Shown here: piece after piece, positions 33,850 to 45,923 of the stretch
Position numbering within the stretch: the first letter of the stretch is position 1
Layout: the number at the start of each line of letters is the position of its first letter
From: OMII01 sp947467385
GTDB taxonomy: Bacteria > Bdellovibrionota_C > UBA2361 > OMII01
Assembly: GCA_044360075.1 (NCBI GenBank)
Contig: JBIKLA010000016.1
Span: 1-64,000, forward strand
Reading direction: 5' to 3'
Length of the DNA: 64,000 nucleotides
Translations under genes and position numbers: made by a program
Notes under the pieces: generated by a model
Told to the model about the DNA's origin: nothing
Databases searched by the model: none
What the model saw: only the letters and a program-made list of their open reading frames with translations

Positions 33850-35265
33850 TCAGGCGACCCCCGAGATAGGAGCCGTTTTCCATGAGGTGACGAGCTCGCT
33901 CCCAGCCACCTGAAAGACCTCAGATTGGCGATAGAAGCTCTCAAGGGAGTCCAGGAGCTTGAGGTCTTCGCTTTTCCCCGCGATGGCGGCGGCATCCTTG
34001 CTTCGAGCCAAAGAGTTAACCATGTCCTGAAGGGTTACGTGGTGGGTTCCCTCCTGCTGATCCCGGTCTTCAACGGTTCGGGCCAGCTGCATCTCCCCCC
34101 CGTAGCGGTATAAGACATAGCGCTTGAAGGTATCCCGATTGGCTTTGACCGAGAGGTCGAGCTCTGGGGCTACAAGCCTGTAGCGGGTAAAAAGCACCCG
34201 CGCCTCTGGCGCCGCAAGCTCCGCCAAGACCTCCTTACGCCCTTCCCGAACCGCCTGGCAGAACAGGTCAAGGGCCTGGAAGTCGAGCCTATAGATATCC
34301 TGCTCGACGTCGCACGTGGTCTTCTGAAAGAAATTTGACAGGGTCACCCCGCTAAACTGCTTGATCGCCGCCCTCGCCAGCGAATGAAGCTCCCTGTCTT
34401 GCGAAGCCTGCGTCGAGACGAAGAAGGCGTTCTTCTGGGCCGAGCGCCACCTTATCGCGGAGGGATCCCGATGGTTTGCGTATCGGTCTAGGTCGATCCA
34501 CAGGGCGCGCTTGTGATCGCAAACCAGAAGAGTAAAGGAGCCCTCGCTCGCGAAGTCAGTCGAGGCAAGGTCGTACTCGACCTCCTGGACCGTGTATACC
34601 GCACCAGTGCCGGCCGTCGAGTGAAGCTTCAGGCCCTCGTACGGCTCGTACGTGGCAACATCAAGCCCGGCCTCGCGTTTGAGCCAGCGAGCGACCTCAA
34701 TAGTCAGAACCACATCTGCCTTCGACTCGTGTGCCTGAACGCCATCAAGCAGCCCAAGCGCCCTCCCCACCGTCTCTAGCGAAAGCGAGAGTTTTTTCTC
34801 GCCCGCGCGCGCACTGCGCACCTTGGCTCGGAAGGGCTCGCACGAGAGGTACCCCTTCTGCACCACGTGCAGAAGGTCGCGAGGCATAAGCTTTTGGCGA
34901 TAGTATGGGTTATACCCGTTGCGGATGAGACTTGTACGAAGGAACGGCAAGTCGAAGCGCGATGAGTTGTACCCAACAAACGACACAGCCCCCTTAGCGC
35001 GCTGGATGCACCCAGCCAGGAACGCATCGATGCGCTTCATGGCATCGCGCTCATGATCCATGGCTATCTTCTGGTGCTCGATCACGTCGGTGCGATTAGC
35101 GAGGATCGCGCCCGCCTCCGGAAGCTGCAGTCGGGATATGCGCACAAGCCCGCTCAGCTCGTCGATCGGATTCAGGTCATCATCAACCAGGATGAAGCAG
35201 TAGTTAAGAATCTGGCCAACCGTGTTGCGGTCCGAGGTTTCCAGATCATAGAAAATCGAGTACAT
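33850..35265 (-). CDS. sbcB: exodeoxyribonuclease I-like 3'-5' exonuclease
   Basis: 471 residues in the ExoI family (single-strand 3'-5' DNA exonuclease). The DEDDh core shows motif I FYDLETSD, a second region VGYNSSRFDLPFLRTSLIRNGYNPYY (compare E. coli GYNNVRFDDEVTRNIFYRN) and motif III HESKADVVLTIEVARWLK with the His-x4-Asp of DEDDh enzymes. The LPEAGAILANRTDVIEHQ segment is also ExoI-like. The following SH3-like and helical domains are only loosely similar. It lies between dnaE and sucA on the same strand. In E. coli the enzyme acts in recombination and mismatch repair. Confidence 0.75.
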   Translation of the reverse strand: MYSIFYDLETSDRNTVGQILNYCFILVDDDLNPIDELSGLVRISRLQLPEAGAILANRTDVIEHQKIAMDHERDAMKRIDAFLAGCIQRAKGAVSFVGYNSSRFDLPFLRTSLIRNGYNPYYRQKLMPRDLLHVVQKGYLSCEPFRAKVRSARAGEKKLSLSLETVGRALGLLDGVQAHESKADVVLTIEVARWLKREAGLDVATYEPYEGLKLHSTAGTGAVYTVQEVEYDLASTDFASEGSFTLLVCDHKRALWIDLDRYANHRDPSAIRWRSAQKNAFFVSTQASQDRELHSLARAAIKQFSGVTLSNFFQKTTCDVEQDIYRLDFQALDLFCQAVREGRKEVLAELAAPEARVLFTRYRLVAPELDLSVKANRDTFKRYVLYRYGGEMQLARTVEDRDQQEGTHHVTLQDMVNSLARSKDAAAIAGKSEDLKLLDSLESFYRQSEVFQVAGSELVTSWKTAPISGVA

Positions 35266-35325
35266 GGCGAGGACTCTACACCAAGATGGCGCTCGACTGC
35301 CAAGCCAATATGGTCCAGGACCGAA

Positions 35326-38061
<2,736 letters not shown>

Positions 38062-38190
38062 AGTTACCAAGTGTATCTAGCAATTTGAGGCGTAAAGCCT
38101 ACCAGATTGCAGGGGGTCGGTTAAAGTCCCCTAGAAGGGGGATCGGGAGCTCTTGCAATTAACTTAACCCCCCGAATCTCCTTATATCAG

Positions 38191-39117
38191 CTAGCCGCTA
38201 GTCTTGCTGGACGTGGCCATCATGCCGGCCACCGCAATCGCCTGCAGGTTGTGCGCCTCGCCCAACAGCAGCGGCGCCTGCTGCCTAATTCGGGTCTGCA
38301 GCTCCTCCGCCACCGATGCTGCCGTGGCGTTACTGGGTATTGAGCTTGAGAGGTCGAGCATCGCAAGGCCAACGACCCTCACCAGATTGAGGTTGCGCCC
38401 GACGACCTCCGATGCGTCATCGAGCGCCTTGATGTTAGAATCGAGCAGCTCGCGAAGATTCCTCATCTTTGCCCTCACCGCTGAGAACCCTCCCGTCGGC
38501 TCCTCCGCCAGCGGATCTTCGGGATCGGTCACTGCCCGCTTGAGTGACGAGAGGAATTCAACTTTTGGGACCAGGTTCGCGCTTGAAGTAACGTTGCCCT
38601 GGCTGTCGACTCGCGAGTCGGTCAACGGCGTTATCTTCTTGAACGCAATCTCAAGCTCGTCAACGTTCTGCTGCTCCAGCCCAGCTCTTGAGAGAAACGC
38701 CGAAACATCCGCAGGGTCAAACACGTCTGTTTTTTGCTCAGCGGTCTCCTTCAGAAGCCGATTAAAGTCGCGTGAGAGCGCTGTAAAAGATGCCTGCAGC
38801 CGCTTGGCCTTGCCTGCTGTCACGCCCGATCGCGCCGCGTCTCCCACTACCTCGTCGAGCTTTCCAACGATCTCCAGGAGCTTCTCGTTAGCCGCGCGGG
38901 CGATGTTGATAACCGAGATGCCGTTGTTGAGGAGCTGCGAGCCGGCGCCGAAGTCGCGCGCGCCACTACGCAAGCCGCTTGAGAGCGACACCTGGGTCTT
39001 CTGCCCCAGAGAGGTTCCAGTGGAACTAGAGAAGGACGACGAGGCGGATGTCCCGGCCTGGGTTATCGCCTTGATGAAGCCCTCGTTGACTATTCTGCTG
39101 AGTGAGGTAACGGCCAT
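38191..39117 (-). CDS. flagellin-like protein
   Basis: 308 residues from the ATG at 39117 (MAVTSLSRIVNEGFIKAITQ). The N-terminal third reads LSSGLRSGARDFGAGSQLLN, NGISVINIARAANEKLLEIV, then GKLDEVVGDAARSGVTAGKA. This matches the flagellin D0/D1 pattern (LSSGLRINSAxDDAAG...NDGISxxQTxEGAxxEI). The C-terminal part ATAASVAEELQTRIRQQAPL followed by LLGEAHNLQAI resembles the flagellin C-terminal helix. No flagellar or secretion genes are nearby. The product could be a real but divergent flagellin, a coiled-coil structural protein, or a flagellin-derived secreted filament. The match is by eye and needs a profile search. Confidence 0.5.
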   Translation of the reverse strand: MAVTSLSRIVNEGFIKAITQAGTSASSSFSSSTGTSLGQKTQVSLSSGLRSGARDFGAGSQLLNNGISVINIARAANEKLLEIVGKLDEVVGDAARSGVTAGKAKRLQASFTALSRDFNRLLKETAEQKTDVFDPADVSAFLSRAGLEQQNVDELEIAFKKITPLTDSRVDSQGNVTSSANLVPKVEFLSSLKRAVTDPEDPLAEEPTGGFSAVRAKMRNLRELLDSNIKALDDASEVVGRNLNLVRVVGLAMLDLSSSIPSNATAASVAEELQTRIRQQAPLLLGEAHNLQAIAVAGMMATSSKTSG

Positions 39118-39183
39118 ATGCTCTCGCTGACCGTTTAGATGAGGCACCCAAGGTCAATGCTTCGGCAAAGGAGGAACGTTTTT

Positions 39184-39849
39184 TCAGGGGTCAAGCGCTT
39201 CGCCAAGTACCCCAAATAACCAGGCTTTTAGAGCTCGTGTGCCCTCGACACCCACTTTATGGCCGACCTCATCCTCAACCAGGGTGACATCGAGCCCAAG
39301 CCCCCCAAACAAAGCCGCGCTCTGCCGCGCCCGCTCTATCGAGATAACCTCGTCCTTGGTGCCATGGGCGATTAAGACTTTTGGGCTGCCTCGCACAGCA
39401 ACGGCCCCGTCAGGCTTGGGGGCGAAGCCGGCCAGAAGTCCGAGCCCATTTAGCGCCACGTCGCCGAACAGGAGCGCGCTCGCCAGAAGCACCGCGCCCT
39501 GCGAGAAGCCAAGAGCGACAGTACACGAGGGCGCTAGCCCCTCAAGCTCTACGAAGCGCTCAAGCGCAAAGGAGAGACGTTTCGAGGCGGCGCTGATTGC
39601 GTCGCGCTTTGAGCCGCTTTCCTCTAAATCCCACCAGCTAAAGCCCCCAATGGGGTCCGCAAGGAAGCCCTGAAACGCAACTACCGCCGCCCCCTTGGGG
39701 ATGCATCGGTCAAAGGACCACATCACCTCGCGGCTGCCAGCTCGGCCATGCACCAGCACAACAAGCGGCGAACGCGCGCTCGAGCCGGGGCGGTTGATGA
39801 ACGAGAGCCCCACATACTCCTCAGCCGCGGTAGTGGACGGGATACGCAT
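39184..39849 (-). CDS. alpha/beta hydrolase, phospholipase/carboxylesterase type
   Basis: 221 residues. The oxyanion region VVLVHGRAGSREVM, the nucleophile ALGFSQGAVLLASALL, an acid in IAHGTKDEVISIERA and the His in DEVGHKVGVEGTRAL form the esterase/phospholipase triad. It resembles YpfH and acyl-protein thioesterase-like enzymes, acting on short esters. No signal peptide. The start (MRIPSTTAAEEYVG) lies 38 bases downstream of the next gene's stop, and the two are on the same strand. Confidence 0.85.
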   Translation of the reverse strand: MRIPSTTAAEEYVGLSFINRPGSSARSPLVVLVHGRAGSREVMWSFDRCIPKGAAVVAFQGFLADPIGGFSWWDLEESGSKRDAISAASKRLSFALERFVELEGLAPSCTVALGFSQGAVLLASALLFGDVALNGLGLLAGFAPKPDGAVAVRGSPKVLIAHGTKDEVISIERARQSAALFGGLGLDVTLVEDEVGHKVGVEGTRALKAWLFGVLGEALDP

Positions 39850-39886
39850 GCGATTACACTATCCGAAGCTCATGCGCGCCTGCAAC

Positions 39887-40258
39887 TCACTGAGTTATCT
39901 TGGGAGGGTCAAAGGGCACTGTCTCAAGCGGCGTATCCCCTTCGGAATCCTCCCGCAGCGCCTCCTCTAGCGTCTTCAGCGGGAAACGATCAGACTTCTC
40001 GAGGCCCACAATAATCAGAATATGGTGCGGATTTATGTTAAGGAATGAGCACACCGACTGGAACGAGAAGAGATAGTCGTCTTCTTTGCTCAGGAAGTAG
40101 TCGCGCGCCTTGCGCGAGAACTCCCCGTCGCGGTTCATGTCGGATACTGCGTTGAGGAGAATCGCCCTGAGAAGGTTTTTCTCGGGCGTCGCCAGTTCAG
40201 GCGCCTCCTGATCGTCGTAGGCCGTAAAGATCGCTGTGTTCCGTTTTTCGCTCGTCAT
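39887..40258 (-). CDS. hypothetical protein, 123 aa
   Basis: A small protein (MTSEKRNTAIFTAYDDQEAP) with a central helical part: PEKNLLRAILLNAVSDMNRD followed by FSRKARDYFLSKEDDYLFSF and QSVCSFLNINPHHILIIV. This looks like an uncharacterised family seen in delta-proteobacteria with a PExxLLxAxLxDA...ARxWF...FSFxxVCxxLxLxP pattern, but I cannot name it. The start is at the ATG at 40258 (tail of a short upstream leader). It has no membrane segment. It may be cotranscribed with the esterase. Confidence 0.6.
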   Translation of the reverse strand: MTSEKRNTAIFTAYDDQEAPELATPEKNLLRAILLNAVSDMNRDGEFSRKARDYFLSKEDDYLFSFQSVCSFLNINPHHILIIVGLEKSDRFPLKTLEEALREDSEGDTPLETVPFDPPKITQ

Positions 40259-40513
40259 ATCCTCTTTTGATGCTTCTGCTGTGGGATTGTCCCCAGAATC
40301 ATCAGCCTAAAGAGATGTTCGGCCGCGGGCGGCGCAGACTTGAGAACACGATGCTATTTTGTGCTCCTACCGCAGGCAGATTAGGCGCTAATCGGCTCAT
40401 ATCATGAGTTTTTGTAGGATGCCCTCGCGTTTGCCGTTAAGCCAAACTCACAAGCTGCCGAAGTTCTAGGTATCAGGGATGAATTCACTTTCAGCTGCTG
40501 CCAAGGAGGGCAT

Positions 40514-40753
40514 ATGCACGTTGATCGATACCATTTCGCAAGCCTTCTACCCGCATTCGGAATTCCCGAGTCGCGCGAGCAGGGCGCGCGTGTCGGAAAG
40601 AGCCAGGACTCCCTCAACAGGGAGCAGCACCGCGCCGGCGAGCATTACCGCTCCCGCCAAGAGCCGAAACAAGAAGAGGAGAGAGAAGGAGCCCAGCTCC
40701 AGGAAGAGGCTCAGCGCCCCCGCTCAGACCGCATGCTCGACATAACGGTGTAG
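40514..40753 (+). CDS. small highly charged protein, 79 aa
   Basis: The ATG at 40514 has an excellent AAGGAGGG site 5 bases upstream. The product (MHVDRYHFASLLPAFGIPES) becomes Gln/Glu/Arg-rich after residue 20 (REQGARVGKSQDSLNREQHR and EPKQEEEREGAQLQEEAQRP). It is probably disordered or helical and has no recognised domain. Its stop is 1 base from the end of a convergent small gene. The start signal is the main support. An alternative frame (40479-40745) has no such site. Confidence 0.5.
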   Translation: MHVDRYHFASLLPAFGIPESREQGARVGKSQDSLNREQHRAGEHYRSRQEPKQEEEREGAQLQEEAQRPRSDRMLDITV

Positions 40754-40754
40754 C

Positions 40755-40958
40755 TCACGCGCGCTGCAGGATGTCACGAATTCGCGCGGATGCCAGCTCG
40801 AGCAGGGCGCGCTCACCCAAGCCGAGCTCGCTCAGGCGCAGCTCGGTTCCTCGCACGTCTACGACGACCTCAAGCCCTTCGCGGAAGGGCCGCCGAAAGA
40901 ATCGAACCTCATATGCTTCGCCTTCAACGGTGACAGTGCGGCTCCAGCTCTCTTCCAC
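40755..40958 (-). CDS. small protein, 67 aa
   Basis: A GTG at 40958 with GGGGAGGAG about 9 bases upstream starts a 67-residue product (MEESWSRTVTVEGEAYEVRF). It continues with beta-like VVVDVRGTELRLSELGLGER and a C-terminal helix LLELASARIRDILQRA. It looks like a compact beta-beta-alpha fold. Unknown function. It lies between the charged small gene and the acyltransferase gene. Confidence 0.6.
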   Translation of the reverse strand: MEESWSRTVTVEGEAYEVRFFRRPFREGLEVVVDVRGTELRLSELGLGERALLELASARIRDILQRA

Positions 40959-41084
40959 CTACGCTCCTCCCCGAGGCAGCCACCAGGGCTACGACGATAA
41001 TTCCCAGTTGCTTCTAAACTTGCACAACTCTCTCTTCCTCCTCCGCGACAACTCCGCGCTGCGCGAGACTCCGGCCGCCCATGC

Positions 41085-43184
41085 TTAGGGGCGAAACATG
41101 TCAGGATTATCCTCAAGCAGCCTCCGGCCAACGTACTCTGAACCGGCCAAGTTCAGGTGGTGCTCATCACGATACAGAACCTCGTCGCCGCTGGTCATAG
41201 AGCACACATTCCCATTACATAGGTACTTACCAACCTCAAGAATGCGGATGTTCGGCCTACGGGTGCGAAATACCTGCAGCGGTGCCGCATATCCGGCGGC
41301 TCCGTGCTCCGCCTCCTTCGCCGTCATTCGGCAGGAAACATCATTCGCTAACCACCAACGTCTCCACTTGCACTTCTCGGCCGGATACGGGAAGAGCGGG
41401 ATATCGTCCCCCACCACGTACACCCGCTTCCCGGCCCCTGTGAGAGAATCAACAACTTTCACGAGCTCCTCGTCGAGCGTGGAGCCGGCCGGAACCTGCC
41501 CCACTCTGCCGAACCAATGCATGGCTATTACAACGTCGCGTATGGAAGGGTTTGTCAAAACCTCATTAAAGATCTCCACAAACTCCTCGTTGCCGATAAA
41601 AGCTGGGGCGTTCTTGATATAGAAGGCTATATTTTTTTCAGGAGTATGATTTGCAAGACCCAGAAAAAGGTGTTCGGCATGGCTATCGCCGACTAGCGCA
41701 ACATCGACCTGCCCAGGCCTGGACTGGACGCAGCGAACGAAGCTTCCCCACGACAAGGCCTTCTCGGCTATCTTCGCGGGCGTGCACGTGACGTAGCTCT
41801 CTGCAAGATAGGCGTGGTAGTCAGTGTGCCCAACATCACCGCGATACCTCTCACTTGCGAGCCGAAAGGGGAGCCCCTTTCCCAAATAGCCTGAATAACC
41901 GGCGATACCTATTGCGGCCATCAGAGCCACGAGAGTCGGCGCTATCGGCTGTTTGCGCCATGAGAAACGGATTGGGCACTCAACAAGCCTATAGGTCATC
42001 CACGCGAGCGCTACCGACAGCGACAACACCGCGAATCGAAAACCAACGGGCAACACCTCTCCCTCAATAATCTTTGCAAACGACAGCAGAGGCCAATGCC
42101 ATAGGTACAGGGGATAACTGATGAGCCCGATTCCAACCAGAAGCGGGTTCGAAAGGATTGTGCGATTTACCCATGCCTGGGGCCCGGCGGCTATTATGAA
42201 CACGCCACCGAGAACAGGCACCACCGCCCACAGTCCGGGAAAGCGGCTCTCTGCCGAGATTCCCCAAAATCCGAAAAGGAGTAGGCAAGCGCCTACCTGA
42301 GATACAAAGCTGCACAGAGCCGGACGAGCCACGTACTTGGCGACGCCGGCAGCGCCCCCGAAGCGCTCACGTGTGGGACTGGCGGTAGCTGCGCCTGATT
42401 CAGGCACGGCACGGACGAAGAACCAGGCGACAATGCTGCCCGCCAGAAGCTCCCATGCCCGGGTTTGGGGCGAGTAGAAGGTCGCCACGGCATCGCTCTG
42501 AATGCCCGCCACATTCAGTGCGAACGAGACGCCGGCGAGAATTGCCATTAGCGGCAGCGGCGTTCGCCCCAGCCTCAGGGCCACACTGAGCGCTAACGGC
42601 CACACAAGGTAGAACTGCTCCTCAATCCCGAGGCTCCACAAGTGCAGAAGCGGCTTGGTCTGTCCCGATGTATCGAAGTAGCCAGCCTCTCTCCACAGCA
42701 TGATGTTCGGGATGAAGGCCGCCGCCGCCGCGATATGACTTGAGAGCTGCTCAAACTCGGTCGGCAACAGGAGAAGCCAGCCGAGGACAAAACATGCCAC
42801 GAGAACGATCAACAGGGCCGGAAATATTCGCCTGATGCGCCGGGAGTAAAAGCCCACAAGGCTCCACTCACCAGCTCTGAACTGTCCGAGCAGTATTAAT
42901 GATATCAGGAACCCTGATATGACAAAAAAGACATCGACGCCGATGAAGCCACCGCTTATCTGATCCGGAAACGCATGGAAAGCGAGCACCGCGAGCACCG
43001 CAATGGCTCGTAGCCCGTCGATGTCGGGCCGATACGAAGGCTTGGCGCTGGGCGCTTTCAACCCTTCAAGGGCAGAGCCGCCGCCGGCACCGGCATGCGT
43101 CTTGAAGAGGCATGGGAAGCGCGGAAATCGGCGTGCGATTCGCCACCATCTCTTGCCCTTTGCTCCGTCCGCTGCACATCCCAT
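41085..43184 (-). CDS. acyltransferase of the OafA/YrhL type with C-terminal SGNH domain
   Basis: 699 residues. After a 50-residue N-terminal extension, the membrane acyltransferase-3 domain starts YRPDIDGLRAIAVLAVLAFH and contains FIGVDVFFVISGFLIS, RRIRRIFPALL and WSLGIEEQFYLVWPLAL, about ten helices. From about 470 a periplasmic SGNH hydrolase domain shows ALVGDSHAEHLFLGL (Ser nucleophile) and RDEHHLNLAGSEYV (catalytic Asp and His). These two-domain proteins O-acetylate lipopolysaccharide, peptidoglycan or other surface glycans. The acceptor here is not evident; there is no polysaccharide locus nearby. Confidence 0.93.
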   Translation of the reverse strand: MGCAADGAKGKRWWRIARRFPRFPCLFKTHAGAGGGSALEGLKAPSAKPSYRPDIDGLRAIAVLAVLAFHAFPDQISGGFIGVDVFFVISGFLISLILLGQFRAGEWSLVGFYSRRIRRIFPALLIVLVACFVLGWLLLLPTEFEQLSSHIAAAAAFIPNIMLWREAGYFDTSGQTKPLLHLWSLGIEEQFYLVWPLALSVALRLGRTPLPLMAILAGVSFALNVAGIQSDAVATFYSPQTRAWELLAGSIVAWFFVRAVPESGAATASPTRERFGGAAGVAKYVARPALCSFVSQVGACLLLFGFWGISAESRFPGLWAVVPVLGGVFIIAAGPQAWVNRTILSNPLLVGIGLISYPLYLWHWPLLSFAKIIEGEVLPVGFRFAVLSLSVALAWMTYRLVECPIRFSWRKQPIAPTLVALMAAIGIAGYSGYLGKGLPFRLASERYRGDVGHTDYHAYLAESYVTCTPAKIAEKALSWGSFVRCVQSRPGQVDVALVGDSHAEHLFLGLANHTPEKNIAFYIKNAPAFIGNEEFVEIFNEVLTNPSIRDVVIAMHWFGRVGQVPAGSTLDEELVKVVDSLTGAGKRVYVVGDDIPLFPYPAEKCKWRRWWLANDVSCRMTAKEAEHGAAGYAAPLQVFRTRRPNIRILEVGKYLCNGNVCSMTSGDEVLYRDEHHLNLAGSEYVGRRLLEDNPDMFRP

Positions 43185-43244
43185 AACCCTTAGGCCGACC
43201 GAAGGAACGTCGCCCGAGACAGCAAACGCCCGCGCATGATTGCC

Positions 43245-44777
43245 CTACTCCCACTCAATCGTCGCCGGAGGCTTACTTGAGATGTCGAGCACAACCCTGT
43301 TGATACCCCTCACCTCATTGACGATGCGGTTGCTCACGCGCCGCAGAAGCGCCTCGGGAAGACAAGCCCAGTCGGCCGTCATGCCGTCCTCTGAATGTAC
43401 CGCGCGCAACGCCACTGTTTCATCATACGTGCGGCCGTCACCCATGACGCCAACGCTGCGCACCGGCAGGAGCACGGCGAAGCTCTGCCACAGGCCGGCA
43501 TAGAGGCCCTCTGAGCGGACCTCCTCAAGAAATATAGAGTCAGCCTCCTGAAGGGTCCGCACCCGCTCCGGGGTGACCTCTCCTAGCACCCGCACGGCGA
43601 GCCCGGGACCCGGAAACGGCTGGCGCTGAAGGATCTCCTGCGGCATCTCAAGCTCGCGCCCAAGGGCCCGCACCTCGTCCTTAAAAAGCTCGCGGAACGG
43701 CTCAATCAGCCTAAAGTTGAGCCTTTCTGGAAGGCCTCCCACGTTGTGGTGGGTCTTAATCGTTGCCGAAGGGCCCCGCACAGACACGCTCTCAATTACG
43801 TCCGGGTAGAGTGTGCCTTGCACGAGGTGCGTAATCGCCTGCAGCTTCTTGGCCTCCTCCTCGAACACCTCTATAAACACGCGGCCGATGATCTTGCGTT
43901 TCTTCTCCGGCTCGGTAACACCTTTAAGCTCTCCGAGGAACCTGGCCTTGGCGTCCACGAGCTCAACGTTTAGGTCGAGCGCCTTGAGGCGCTTCATGAC
44001 CGACTCCGACTCCCCCTTGCGCAGCAGCCCGTTGTCGACAAAAAAGCAGTGCAAACGCTTGCCAAGGGCTCGCGACACCAGAACCGCAGCAACGGTCGAG
44101 TCGACTCCGCCGCTCAATGCGCAAAGCGCCTGTGCGGTCGGACCTACCTCGGCTGCGATTCGCTTGACCGACTGATCAATGAAATTTCCGGGCGTCCAGT
44201 CAGCCTTGCAGCCGGCCATTCCGTAGACAAATCCCTTGAGGATGTCGCGCCCTTGCGGCGTGTGGACCACCTCGGGATGAAACTGCAGCGCTACGAAAGG
44301 CTTCGAAGAGTGCTGCATAGCGGCAATGGGAGCGCCAGCGCTCGATGCCGAGGCGACGAAGCCGGGCGGAAGCTTTTCGACGTGATCACCGTGGCTCATC
44401 CATACAGAGATGGTGTCGCCCTTATTGCAGAACGAGAAGAGCCCCTCGGCCTGCTCGACGCGGATCGTAGCCGGCCCATACTCACGTGAAGCCGCGCGCC
44501 CAAGTGTGCCGCCAAGCTGGTGGGCCATGAGCTGCATGCCGTAGCATATGCCTAGTGTGGGCAGGCCCGCTGAGAGCCACTGCGCGTTGAAATCCGGCGC
44601 ATCCGCCTCCGTCACACTTGCCGGCCCCCCGGAGAGGATTACCCCTTTAACGTTCGAGAGGTCGACCGTACGCGGGTCGGTAGTGCAGGGCCGAACCTCG
44701 CTGTAGACGTTAAACTCACGCACCCGACGGGCGATAAGCTGCGTATATTGCGAGCCAAAATCGAGGATGAGGATCAC
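43245..44777 (-). CDS. guaA: GMP synthase (glutamine-hydrolysing)
   Basis: Converts XMP to GMP with glutamine and ATP. 510 residues from a GTG at 44777 (GGAG 5 bases upstream). This gives the typical N-terminus MILILDFGSQYTQLIARRVR; the longer frame to 44984 is unsupported. Domains: class I glutamine amidotransferase with GICYGMQLMAHQLGG (Cys) and FHPEVVHTPQG (His/Glu), ATP pyrophosphatase with LSGGVDSTVAAVLVSRAL, and the C-terminal dimerisation domain ending PPATIEWE. guaB is not adjacent. Confidence 0.98.
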   Translation of the reverse strand: MILILDFGSQYTQLIARRVREFNVYSEVRPCTTDPRTVDLSNVKGVILSGGPASVTEADAPDFNAQWLSAGLPTLGICYGMQLMAHQLGGTLGRAASREYGPATIRVEQAEGLFSFCNKGDTISVWMSHGDHVEKLPPGFVASASSAGAPIAAMQHSSKPFVALQFHPEVVHTPQGRDILKGFVYGMAGCKADWTPGNFIDQSVKRIAAEVGPTAQALCALSGGVDSTVAAVLVSRALGKRLHCFFVDNGLLRKGESESVMKRLKALDLNVELVDAKARFLGELKGVTEPEKKRKIIGRVFIEVFEEEAKKLQAITHLVQGTLYPDVIESVSVRGPSATIKTHHNVGGLPERLNFRLIEPFRELFKDEVRALGRELEMPQEILQRQPFPGPGLAVRVLGEVTPERVRTLQEADSIFLEEVRSEGLYAGLWQSFAVLLPVRSVGVMGDGRTYDETVALRAVHSEDGMTADWACLPEALLRRVSNRIVNEVRGINRVVLDISSKPPATIEWE

Positions 44778-44965
44778 ATCAACTCCATTGCGTAGAACTT
44801 TGTTTGTCTTTTGGTGACGCCTCGGCCACCCATCGGCAGTTTCGCAAGGAATCGCCGGAAAGTATAGCTTAAGGTTTTCAAGTTCGGGTGCCGATACTAA
44901 AAACGGGAGAGGGAGATCGGCCATCTTTTGGCGCGGATTCCCCGCAAGAAACTGGGAAGCACAAC

Positions 44966-45877
44966 GTGAAAGCAGGATTAGCATTCTACCGCTGGAGGCA
45001 CCGCGCGGCTGCCGCCCTCACCCTGGCCGCGGCTGTGGCCCTTGCTCCGCTGCAGGCAGCCCACGGCGACTTCATTCAAACCATGGCGTCGGGGGTCTAT
45101 CAAAGCGACGACGGGCGAACCAAGGTGATCGTTAGCACGGAAGAAAAAGTGCGAGGGCTATTCGTCATGATCGGGCCGGCCGTCGCCCCTCAGGAGTTTA
45201 ACATCGAGACCTTCCCGGTTGATGGCTCGAAGCACGTGTTCATTAAGTTCGACGACGAGGCGCAGCCCCCCGTTTACTCTGAGGCGATCATCAACAAGAA
45301 GAGCTACAAGATATCGGGCAACGTGACGATCGGGATTGGGCCACACACGATTGTGGGCATCGACAACAACAACCCGTACCTCACCGTTTCAACCGAGGCC
45401 ACGTCGCAGCTTGAGCAGCCCGCGGTGATCGGATTTTCGGGCCTCAACGAGGTTGTGCGCGAGAAGGGCAACCCGGCCATGCTTCTGGCTGCCAATCAGC
45501 TCGACCCCGAGGTGGCGCGCATTATTCGCCCCTACATCGTCGAGGGCGACGAGCTCACCCTCAACGGCAAGTCCGTAACGACCCCAACTATCGGAACCTT
45601 CGTCAAGCCTGAGAACGAGTGCCTGAATCCGGGCTTCTTCGTCCTGAGCGCTGCGCAGACCCAAAAGATCAGGAGCACCAAGGCCCAGGACCAGCGCCTG
45701 AAGCTTATCGAAACATTCCTGCTCGAAAACAAGAAGTCAGACCCTCTGCACGACTACCTCGTCCTCAAGGCCGACAAGAAGTCGGCGATCCTTCTCAATA
45801 TCAGAGAGAAGAACATCCGACAGCTCTATGCGCTGTCAAAGAGCCAGAAGCTATGCGTGATCGCTGACGTGATGTAG
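44966..45877 (+). CDS. exported protein of unknown function
   Basis: 303 residues from a GTG at 44966 with GGGAAG upstream. This places an N-terminal signal peptide (KAGLAFYRWRHRAAAALTLA, then hydrophobic to AAHG, cleavage near residue 33). The mature protein is beta-rich in the first half (VYQSDDGRTKVIVSTEEKVR; KSYKISGNVTIGIGPHTIVG), with helical and Lys-rich C-terminal repeats. It has no recognised domain and no lipobox. It is divergent from guaA and convergent with der. An in-frame codon at 44888 would place the signal peptide internally, so the later start is preferred. Confidence 0.65.
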   Translation: MKAGLAFYRWRHRAAAALTLAAAVALAPLQAAHGDFIQTMASGVYQSDDGRTKVIVSTEEKVRGLFVMIGPAVAPQEFNIETFPVDGSKHVFIKFDDEAQPPVYSEAIINKKSYKISGNVTIGIGPHTIVGIDNNNPYLTVSTEATSQLEQPAVIGFSGLNEVVREKGNPAMLLAANQLDPEVARIIRPYIVEGDELTLNGKSVTTPTIGTFVKPENECLNPGFFVLSAAQTQKIRSTKAQDQRLKLIETFLLENKKSDPLHDYLVLKADKKSAILLNIREKNIRQLYALSKSQKLCVIADVM

Positions 45878-45923
45878 CGCGCCCAGCAACGCCCGAGCCC
45901 GCGGCTGTACCTTTCGCCGGGCC

